This document shows positions 57,794 to 64,000 of a stretch of 64,000 bases of DNA, one piece after another. This DNA is from Sphaerisporangium perillae. GTDB lineage: Bacteria > Actinomycetota > Actinomycetes > Streptosporangiales > Streptosporangiaceae. The notes under the pieces were generated by a model. It searched no databases. It saw only the letters and a list, made by a program, of their open reading frames with translations, and was not told the DNA's origin. Numbering within the stretch: the first letter of the stretch is position 1; each line of letters starts with the position of its first letter. The translations under genes were made by a program, and so were the position numbers. Location: positions 1 through 64,000 of the forward strand of contig NZ_JALLPO010000028.1 in the NCBI RefSeq assembly GCF_023276435.1, read 5' to 3'.

Positions 57794-57883
57794 GTGGACG
57801 TGCCACCACTACCCATCGCATTGCTCATCGCCGGAGGTGTGCTTCTCCTCATCTGCCTCATGCTGGGCGTCTTCCATCGCTGA
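57794..57883 (+). CDS. 29-aa single-pass membrane microprotein
   Basis: A GTG with an AGGAC upstream encodes VDVPPLPIALLIAGGVLLLI followed by CLMLGVFHR and TGA. The peptide is one hydrophobic helix with a short positively charged end, like other bacterial membrane microproteins. It fills the gap between divergent pgeF and DUF4232. I recognise no family; the intact signal-like codon usage supports it moderately. Confidence 0.5.
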   Translation: MDVPPLPIALLIAGGVLLLICLMLGVFHR

Positions 57884-57914
57884 TCCTCGACGGCCGGCCC
57901 CTCACCCGCGCCGG

Positions 57915-58439
57915 TCAGAGACGGGCGCCCGCCGCCATCGGTGAGACGTCGATGCGCCCGTCGTCGCAGGGCGCCCCCGTGAACGGGATCTCCAGGTGCG
58001 CGCCGACCTCGTCGGGCGGCAGGATGATGAGGCGGGCGGCCTGCGGGCACCGGGTCTCGCCTCCGGCCGGCACCACGGTCCAGTGCATCTTGGCGTGCGC
58101 CGAGGCGCCGGGCCGCAGGGTGACACCCACCGGGCGGACGGCGTCCCTGCGCGTTCTCGTGCGCAGCACATCGCCCCTGCCGTCGATCATGATGAGACCG
58201 GGGAACCCGTACAGCCGGCAGGCGCGGGCGGACCTGTTCGTGAGCACCAGCGGGGCGTAGCGCTGACCCGCACCGGGGTCGACCGCGCCGACGCGCGCCG
58301 CGAGGGCCGCGGTACGGCACCGTCCGGCGGACACCTGGGCGGCGGACGCGGGCGCGCCGCAGGCGGCCGAGGCCATCACCGCCAATGCCGCCGCGATGGC
58401 CAGGAAGGGGACTCGCCACACGTTACGGGCATGCTTCAT
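57915..58439 (-). CDS. DUF4232 lipoprotein
   Basis: 174 residues from ATG 58439 (no clear ribosome site). A lipoprotein signal with ASAAC (Cys about 26) is followed by a beta-sandwich DUF4232 domain with paired Cys (GRCRTAALAARVGAVDPGAG, RSARACRLYGFPGLIMIDGR) and a C-terminal GAPCDDGRIDV. DUF4232 proteins are exported in actinomycetes and of unknown function. Confidence 0.85.
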   Translation of the reverse strand: MKHARNVWRVPFLAIAAALAVMASAACGAPASAAQVSAGRCRTAALAARVGAVDPGAGQRYAPLVLTNRSARACRLYGFPGLIMIDGRGDVLRTRTRRDAVRPVGVTLRPGASAHAKMHWTVVPAGGETRCPQAARLIILPPDEVGAHLEIPFTGAPCDDGRIDVSPMAAGARL

Positions 58440-58492
58440 GACAGGTTGGACGAGCCCTCCCCGTCTTTTGTTCACGGCCGTGCCGGTGTTTC

Positions 58493-58626
58493 TCACGCCG
58501 CGACGGCCTCCCGTGACCCGGCCGGCGCGCCGAAGTTGTTGACCGTCGCGCTCGCGTGGTCGCCGAACACGACCGGGCCGTTGATCGCGCCACCGCGACA
58601 TGGACGCCGCCGTACTCCGTACCCAC
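58493..58626 (-). pseudogene. frameshifted mini-gene carrying the GPVxFG...SATVNN motif
   Basis: A GTG at 58626 with an excellent AAGGGGAG four bases before it reads MGTEYGGVHVAVA. A -1 shift, or one missing G near 58590, is needed to enter the frame that reads GAINGPVVFGDHASATVNNF and ends GAPAGSREAVAA at 58493. The second part closely matches the C-terminus of the adjacent 576-residue protein (GGIVSGPVSFGPNGSATVNN). The gene is therefore either a recent single-base frameshift, an assembly error, or uses frameshifting. The intended product is about 44 residues. Confidence 0.6.
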
Positions 58627-58644
58627 GGCACTCCCCTTCGCCCG

Positions 58645-60375
58645 TCAGCCGGTCGGCTGGAGCAGGTTGTTGACGGTCGCGGACCCGTTCGGGCCGAAGC
58701 TCACGGGCCCGCTCACGATGCCGCCGTCGCCGACGTGCATCGTGTACGCCGTGTGCATGGTGACCCCGGCGGCCTGCAGGCGGTAGGCGCCGGTGTCCAC
58801 GCCGCGCTGCTCCAGGAAGTCCAGGACGGCCTCGGTCAGCCGCTGCTCGATCAGCTTGGTGTACTTGGCGGCGTCCAGCGCCTGGATGTGGGTCTGCAGC
58901 CCCTGGCTCGCCCCGAGCTCCCGCGCGCTGAAGTGGGCGCCGTACTGGTAGACGAGGTGGTCGGCGGGGTTGGGCGCGGTCATGCCCTGGACCGCCGACT
59001 GCCAGGCCGCGCGGACCAGCCGCACGGGCGCCGCGAGCACGTCGCGCAACAGGTGCAGCTTGAGCGCCCGGACGGCCTCCCAGGCGATGCGGGGCACGGT
59101 CATGGCCGGAAGCCGGTCGACGACGTGGTACAGATCGTCGGCGGGAGGCAGGACCGTGACCACGAACTGCGTGTACAGCATGCGCCCTTCGACCGCCAGA
59201 TGGATGAAGGCGGAGGTGAGCGCCTCCTGGTCCTCCGCCGGAGCCACCAGCTTCCCGGACGCGTCGCGGATCTCCTGGCCGACGCCGCTGATCGTCACCC
59301 GCTGGTAGTACCGGACCCCGCCCTGCGGGTGGCGGATGATCGCCGCGATCTCCTCGGGGGTGGCGTGGTGGCGCGGCAGGCCGCTCTGGTCGATCAGGGG
59401 ATGGGCGGGCCGCCCGCTCCGCCAGTCGGTCGTGGTGAACGCCCCGCGGCTCACGACGTGGTCGCCGATGTCGAGCCGCTCGACGCTCTCGTTGGCGCGC
59501 AGCACGCCGTCGCGCATCTCGACGAGCCGGCCCCGCACGAATCCGTGCAGCTCCAGCGGGTCTATGTCGACCGGCCTGGACTGCCTGCGACCCGTGGCGG
59601 CCGCGTCCGCGCCGCGCACCCTGTCGAGCTCGACGGCGATGGACCACACGCGCTGGATGGTGCCGGCCCCCATGAAGGCGTCCTCGTTGGCGTACATCGT
59701 GATGTTGCCCCACTGCGCCCTGCGGATGTAGTCGAGGCGGCGCGCGACCTTGGGGTGGCTCGCCTCGGTCATGGGCTCGGCGGCGCCCGGTTTGAGGCTG
59801 CCGGCGAGCGTCATGTACGTCGCGATGCGGTACCCGACCGCGACGCCGAGCGTGGCGAGCGGCACGGCCAGCGTGCCGAGGAAGGAACCGGTGACGTCGA
59901 CGAGCGGGGAGGGCGTACTCGGCAGCCCGTAGACGTCCGTCCCTCCAAGACCCGCAACCCCGAGCCCAGCGGACCGCGTGAACAGGTCGAAGAACGGCCG
60001 GAGCATGGCCGAGAGGAGGAAGAAGAAGGCGGAGTACAGGGCCCACGCCCAGATCAGGCCGCGCAGGAGCAGGGGCCCTTGGCGGACGCGCGCGGCGGTG
60101 AGCAGCGCGAAGGGGGTCAGTGTCGTCAGCCAGGCGATCGTGGTGAAGAACGCGGTGCCGAACCCGACGGCGAGGACCAGCACGATCAGCACGTCGCGGA
60201 CCAGGAGGATGGTCCTGGATCGCCGGCAATGGTGGATGACCGGAGCGAGGTCGAAACCGCCGTACGAGGGCGGGACGGCGCGAAACTCGTCATGCAGGGA
60301 TTCGGTCAGGACTTTCGCCCGGAAAGCACCGTCCAGGTATGCCGCGGCGCACAGATAACGCGTCACGTTGCTCAT
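58645..60375 (-). CDS. membrane protein of unknown function with C-terminal Gly-rich motif
   Basis: 576 residues with AGGAC eight bases before the ATG. The first ~200 residues contain four membrane helices (TILLVRDVLIVLVLAVGFGT and onward). The cytoplasmic middle part (200-480) has no domain that I recognise (VARRLDYIRRAQWGNITMYA; DDLYHVVDRLPAMTVPRIAW). The C-terminal tail reads MHTAYTMHVGDGG and then IVSGPVSFGPNGSATVNNLL before the stop. The same tail pattern recurs in the neighbouring mini-gene. Short Gly/Val/Asn-rich motifs of this kind resemble amyloid-signalling or self-association motifs linked to bacterial conflict systems; that is a hypothesis only. Confidence 0.75.
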   Translation of the reverse strand: MSNVTRYLCAAAYLDGAFRAKVLTESLHDEFRAVPPSYGGFDLAPVIHHCRRSRTILLVRDVLIVLVLAVGFGTAFFTTIAWLTTLTPFALLTAARVRQGPLLLRGLIWAWALYSAFFFLLSAMLRPFFDLFTRSAGLGVAGLGGTDVYGLPSTPSPLVDVTGSFLGTLAVPLATLGVAVGYRIATYMTLAGSLKPGAAEPMTEASHPKVARRLDYIRRAQWGNITMYANEDAFMGAGTIQRVWSIAVELDRVRGADAAATGRRQSRPVDIDPLELHGFVRGRLVEMRDGVLRANESVERLDIGDHVVSRGAFTTTDWRSGRPAHPLIDQSGLPRHHATPEEIAAIIRHPQGGVRYYQRVTISGVGQEIRDASGKLVAPAEDQEALTSAFIHLAVEGRMLYTQFVVTVLPPADDLYHVVDRLPAMTVPRIAWEAVRALKLHLLRDVLAAPVRLVRAAWQSAVQGMTAPNPADHLVYQYGAHFSARELGASQGLQTHIQALDAAKYTKLIEQRLTEAVLDFLEQRGVDTGAYRLQAAGVTMHTAYTMHVGDGGIVSGPVSFGPNGSATVNNLLQPTG

Positions 60376-60637
60376 TCGCGAGCGTCCTGCCTCGAAGGAC
60401 GCGCTCTGCCGTTGACCTGCTCCAGAGTTATGGATGACCGTTCACCCTCTCCGCCGAATGGGACATCTCCGCGAGTTTAGGTGTTCGGCATTCCCTTGGG
60501 CAGTCATTACTCGAATATGGTCGTCGCCGGACCACCGAGACCTGGAATTCGCTTTGCGAAACATGCGCCAATTGTCCAACCTCGGGGCCTTTTCGAGATT
60601 TGCGGTGATTTATGATTTATGAAAGGGAAGTGGTTTG

Positions 60638-61492
60638 GTGAACGAATCGAGGTCCGGTTCTCTCTGTGGCCGCTGCGGAGCCGACATGGGCCGGCTCACC
60701 ACCTGCCCGAGGTGCGGAGCGGCCGCCGCGACGCCGGAGACTCCCTCACCGGCCCTCCAGCCGGGCTCCCGGGGGCTCGCGCAGCACCGGGGCGGCCGGC
60801 GCGCCCGCCGGACGGTCCTCCTCGTCCTCGCCTGCGCGAGCGTGGCCCTGGCGGCGGCGTGGTGGGCCTTCGCCGGCCGGGACACCCCCGCCGAGAGCAG
60901 CACCGTGAACCCGGCCGGCACCGCCTCCGCGTTCCCCGGGTCCGGCTCGGCGGAGGCGGCCGACCCCGGGGCCACGGTCGACCCGGCCGCGACCGGCGGT
61001 CCCGCGACCACGAGCGACTCGGCCACCGACTCCACCGGGGACACCGGCCGCGCCGCCGCGCAGGCCGGCACGATCGACCGCCTGCTCTCCGACAGCGGCA
61101 ACGCCCGCGCGGGTCTCGGCGAGGCGATCGCCCGGGTCAGCCGGTGCGAGCGCGGCGGGGCGGCGGTCATCGGCAGGATCACCGCGTCCAGGCGCGAACA
61201 ACTTGCCCAGGCGCGGGCGCTCGAGGTGGACGCCCTGGCGGGGGGAACGGAGCTGAAGGACGCCCTGGTCGACGCCCTGGAGGCCTCCCTCGGCGCCGAC
61301 GCCGCCTTCGGGTCGTGGGCGTCGCGCCACGTGGGCGGCGGCTGCCGGGCGACCATGGCCAAGGACCCCGACTACGTCCGCGGCTTGGCGCGCTCCGAGG
61401 ACGCCCAGGCGGCGAAGCTCCGGTTCGTCCAGGCGTGGCGGCCGGTCGCCGCCATGTACGGCCTCGCCGAGCGCAAGGTCGGCGAGATCTGA
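60638..61492 (+). CDS. zinc-ribbon membrane protein, function unknown
   Basis: 284 residues from GTG with AAGGGAAG seven bases upstream. An N-terminal zinc ribbon with two CxxC pairs (LCGRCG, CPRCG; residues about 9-27) precedes one membrane helix (VLLVLACASVALAAAWWAFA), a Thr/Asp/Gly/Pro-rich spacer (about 85-135) and a helical extracytoplasmic domain with two Cys (RVSRCERGGAAV; GGGCRATM). Such a plan is common in uncharacterised actinobacterial proteins; I cannot assign a role. It lies divergently from the 576-residue membrane protein. Confidence 0.8.
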   Translation: MNESRSGSLCGRCGADMGRLTTCPRCGAAAATPETPSPALQPGSRGLAQHRGGRRARRTVLLVLACASVALAAAWWAFAGRDTPAESSTVNPAGTASAFPGSGSAEAADPGATVDPAATGGPATTSDSATDSTGDTGRAAAQAGTIDRLLSDSGNARAGLGEAIARVSRCERGGAAVIGRITASRREQLAQARALEVDALAGGTELKDALVDALEASLGADAAFGSWASRHVGGGCRATMAKDPDYVRGLARSEDAQAAKLRFVQAWRPVAAMYGLAERKVGEI

Positions 61493-61581
61493 CCGCCGAG
61501 GGCGGGGTCCAAGGTCCGAGAGCCGGTGTCCCGCCGGACCCGCCGGACGCCGCCGTACCGGACGCGCCGTACCGGCCGGGC

Positions 61582-62757
61582 CTACTTCAGCCGGTTGTAG
61601 AGGTCCTGGGTGCGGGCGGCGATGGCGGGCCAGGAGAAGTGCTCGACGGCCCGCCGCCGGCCCGCCCGCCCCATGGCCGCCGCGCGCGGCGGGTCGGAGA
61701 GCAGCGCGCCGACCCGCTCGGCGATGGCCGCCGCGAACCCCTCCGGGTCCAGCGGCTCGCCGTCGGCGCCCTGGTCGATGGGGACGAGCAGCCCGGTCTC
61801 GCCGTCGGCGACCACCTCGGGGATGCCGCCGGTCGCCGTGGCCACGACGGCCGTCTCGCAGGCCATGGCCTCCAGGTTGACGATGCCCATCGGCTCGTAC
61901 ACCGACGGGCACACGAACACGGTGGCGTGCGTGAGGATCTGGATGACCTGGCTCCTCGGCAGCATCTCGGAGATCCAGACGACGCCGGCCCTGCGGGCGC
62001 GCAGTTCCTGGACCAGCCCGGTGATCTCCGCGGCGATCTCCGGCGTGTCCGGGGCGCCCGCGCACAGCACGAGCTGGGCCTCCGGCGGGAAGGACCGGGC
62101 GGCGCGCAGCAGGTGCGCCAGGCCCTTCTGCCGGGTGATGCGCCCGACGAAGACGACGTACGGCCTGTCGGGGGCGATGCCGTGTTCGAGCAGTACGCCG
62201 CTGTCGTGGTCGGGCGCGTACTCCTCGGTGTCGATGCCGTTGTGGATCACGGTCACCCGCTCGGGCGTGATCTCGGGGTAGCAGGCCAGCACGTCACGCC
62301 GCATGCCCTCCGAGACCGCGATCACCGCGTCCGCGCCCAGCAGCGCCGTGCGCTCGGCGAAACCGGACAGGGTGTAGCCGCCGCCGAGCTGCTCGGCCTT
62401 CCAGGGGCGCAACGGCTCCAGGCTGTGGGTGGTGACCACGTGCGGCACCCCGTACAGCAGCTTGGCGACGTGGCCGGCGAAGTTGGCGTACCAGGTGTGG
62501 CTGTGCACGAGGTCCGCGCCCTCGCACGCCGAGGCCATCTCCAGGTCGACGCCGAGCACCTGCAGTGCCGGGTTCGCGGTCTCGAGACCCCCGGGGACGC
62601 GGTAGGCGTCCACTCCGCGCTCGTCCCGCCGGGCGCCGAAGCAGCGCACCCGCACGTCGACCAGTCTCCTCAGTTCGCGGGCGAGGTACTCGACGTGGAC
62701 ACCGGCCCCGCCGTACACCTCGGGCGGGTACTCACGGCTCAGCAGATCGACGCGCAT
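61582..62757 (-). CDS. glgA: actinobacterial glycogen synthase / maltose-1-phosphate synthase (GT4)
   Basis: 391 residues, GT-B fold of family GT4. N-terminal MRVDLLSREYPPEVYGGAGV, VHSHTWYANFAG, donor-site VFVGRITRQKGL and the E-x7-E motif EPMGIVNLEA are present. Actinobacterial members (also called GlgM) use ADP-glucose and glucose-1-phosphate to make maltose-1-phosphate for GlgE, or extend glycogen. It is divergent from glgC, which makes the ADP-glucose donor; the 67-base gap between them carries both promoters. Confidence 0.93.
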   Translation of the reverse strand: MRVDLLSREYPPEVYGGAGVHVEYLARELRRLVDVRVRCFGARRDERGVDAYRVPGGLETANPALQVLGVDLEMASACEGADLVHSHTWYANFAGHVAKLLYGVPHVVTTHSLEPLRPWKAEQLGGGYTLSGFAERTALLGADAVIAVSEGMRRDVLACYPEITPERVTVIHNGIDTEEYAPDHDSGVLLEHGIAPDRPYVVFVGRITRQKGLAHLLRAARSFPPEAQLVLCAGAPDTPEIAAEITGLVQELRARRAGVVWISEMLPRSQVIQILTHATVFVCPSVYEPMGIVNLEAMACETAVVATATGGIPEVVADGETGLLVPIDQGADGEPLDPEGFAAAIAERVGALLSDPPRAAAMGRAGRRRAVEHFSWPAIAARTQDLYNRLK

Positions 62758-62824
62758 GCGTAAACCTTAACGGTCAGGGTGTTTCGTCGGGTTTAGCTGG
62801 GTAAAGCCGGGTAACGTCGAGCGT

Positions 62825-64000
62825 ATGACGACGTCCAAAATCCTCGCGATCGTGCTGGCCGGTGGCGAGGGCAAGCGGCTGATGCCGCTCACGGCCGACC
62901 GGGCGAAGCCGGCGGTTCCCTTCGGCGGCATCTACCGGCTGGTCGACTTCGTGCTGTCGAACCTGACCAACGGCGGCTACCTCAAGATCGTCGTCTTGAC
63001 GCAGTACAAGAGCCACAGCCTGGACCGGCACATCACGCGGACCTGGCGCATGTCGACCATGCTCGGCAACTACGTCACGCCGGTGCCCGCCCAGCAGCGG
63101 CTCGGGCCCCGGTGGTTCGCCGGATCGGCGGACGCGCTCTTCCAGAACCTCAACCTGATCTACGACGAGCTGCCCGAGCACTGCATCGTCTTCGGCGCCG
63201 ACCACATCTACCGCATGGACCCCCGGCAGATGGTCCAGCAGCACATCGACTCCGGAGCCGATGTGACCGTCGCCGCCATCCGGCAGCCCGTGGCGCTGGC
63301 CGACCAGTTCGGGGTGATCGAGACCGACCCGGCCGGGCACAGGATCGTCGCGTTCCGCGAGAAGCCCACCGACGCCATCGGCCTGCCGGACGCCCCCGAC
63401 CAGGTCTACGCCTCGATGGGGAACTACGTCTTCAAGACCCAGGCGATGATCGACGCGCTGAGGGAGGACGCGCTCGACCCCAGCAGCAAGCACGACCTGG
63501 GCGGCAACATCATCCCGATGTTCGTGAAGTCCGGGGGCGCCGAGGTCTACGACTTCGCGCACAACGCCCTTCCCGGCTCCACCGAGCGCGACCGCGGCTA
63601 CTGGCGGGACGTCGGGACCCTGGACGCCTACTACGAGGCCCACATGGACCTGGTGTCGGTGCACCCGGTGTTCAACCTCTACAACGAGCACTGGCCCATC
63701 TACACCGGTCACGACCCGCTGCCGCCGGCCAAGTTCGTGCACAACGACGGCGACCGCGTCGGGCACGCCGTGGACTCGCTGGTGTCGCCCGGCGTGATCG
63801 TCTCCGGGGGCACCGCCTCGCGGTCGATCCTGTCGCCGGGCGTGGTGCTGCACTCCCACTCGCAGGTCGAGGACTCCGTGCTCATGGGACACGTCAAGGT
63901 CGGCCGGGGGGCGATCATCCGGCGCGCCATCATCGACAAGAACGTGGTCATCCCCGACGGCGCCCGCATCGGCCTGGACCTCGACTACGACCGCTCCCGC
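62825..64000 (+). CDS. glgC: glucose-1-phosphate adenylyltransferase (3' end outside window)
   Basis: 392 codons are visible and open to the window edge, close to the full length of about 405-410. N-terminal nucleotide-binding [20 protein letters not shown], then [22 protein letters not shown] and the C-terminal left-handed beta-helix ([20 protein letters not shown]). It converts ATP and glucose-1-phosphate to ADP-glucose, the committed step of glycogen synthesis. Only a weak GAG precedes the ATG. It is divergent from glgA. Confidence 0.95.
   Translation, partial: MTTSKILAIVLAGGEGKRLMPLTADRAKPAVPFGGIYRLVDFVLSNLTNGGYLKIVVLTQYKSHSLDRHITRTWRMSTMLGNYVTPVPAQQRLGPRWFAGSADALFQNLNLIYDELPEHCIVFGADHIYRMDPRQMVQQHIDSGADVTVAAIRQPVALADQFGVIETDPAGHRIVAFREKPTDAIGLPDAPDQVYASMGNYVFKTQAMIDALREDALDPSSKHDLGGNIIPMFVKSGGAEVYDFAHNALPGSTERDRGYWRDVGTLDAYYEAHMDLVSVHPVFNLYNEHWPIYTGHDPLPPAKFVHNDGDRVGHAVDSLVSPGVIVSGGTASRSILSPGVVLHSHSQVEDSVLMGHVKVGRGAIIRRAIIDKNVVIPDGARIGLDLDYDRSR

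Noticed and set aside
1-64000. tRNA, rRNA or insertion-sequence genes
   Set aside because: No tRNA-like cloverleaf or CCA end, rRNA block, transposase or flanking inverted repeats were noticed on reading; a dedicated scan (tRNAscan, ISfinder) would be needed to exclude them fully.

Overview
The window is high-GC actinomycete DNA: strong third-position GC bias, GTG starts, short-overlap operons, lipobox lipoproteins, a LAL-type LuxR regulator and actinobacterial-type GlgA/GlgC. Gene content suggests a filamentous member of the Streptosporangiales, but this is inferred from gene content only. No rRNA, tRNA, CRISPR array, insertion sequence or replication origin was seen.

Region 1 (about 0.6-24.4 kb) is a beta-glucan utilisation locus. 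It holds two sugar ABC import cassettes (SBP plus two permeases; no ATPase in either), a GH1 beta-glucosidase, a secreted three-discoidin GH16 glucanase, a GH3 beta-glucosidase and three LacI regulators, two of them a tandem duplicate. Nine near-identical palindromes (GGAGAGCGCTCTCC or GGGAGCGCTCCC type, resembling the known CebR operator) sit upstream of these units and define one local regulon. Two decayed genes lie in the second half: an epoxide-hydrolase fragment and a beta-helix protein fragment.

Inside this locus, between GH16 and GH3, sits a two-gene cassette flanked by very strong hairpins: a small Trypco1 (CU044_2847-like) protein translationally coupled to a 1210-aa trypsin-NACHT-HEAT-like protein. 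It has the architecture of a prokaryotic NLR-like immune or conflict system and is the strongest candidate for a little-described system here.

Region 2 (24-38.7 kb) holds a Spo0M-like protein with a His-rich tail, an ABC exporter behind a MerR-type 19-bp-spacer promoter, a secreted beta-helix glycosidase-like protein whose tail runs through terminators, and a cydAB - haem-oxygenase-fold iron enzyme - GT2 operon facing a CDGSH protein. It also holds a 43-aa ultra-acidic secreted peptide, a DUF1996 protein and a tandem lipoprotein pair, one with His/Met/Pro repeats.

Region 3 (38.7-56 kb) has a P450/ferredoxin pair divergent from a TetR regulator across an inverted repeat, and a LAL regulator followed by an alpha/beta hydrolase with Cys in the nucleophile position and a cholesterol-oxidase-like GMC oxidoreductase. 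After these come DUF4142, an ECF sigma/anti-sigma pair, a NuoF-ferredoxin fusion coupled to a ferric-reductase-like membrane protein, a GNAT protein, a two-component system and an acyltransferase-3 protein.

Region 4 (56-64 kb) has pgeF, a 29-aa membrane microprotein, a DUF4232 lipoprotein, a 576-aa membrane protein whose C-terminal Gly-rich motif recurs in an adjacent frameshifted mini-gene, a zinc-ribbon membrane protein, and divergent glgA and glgC (glgC runs off the window).
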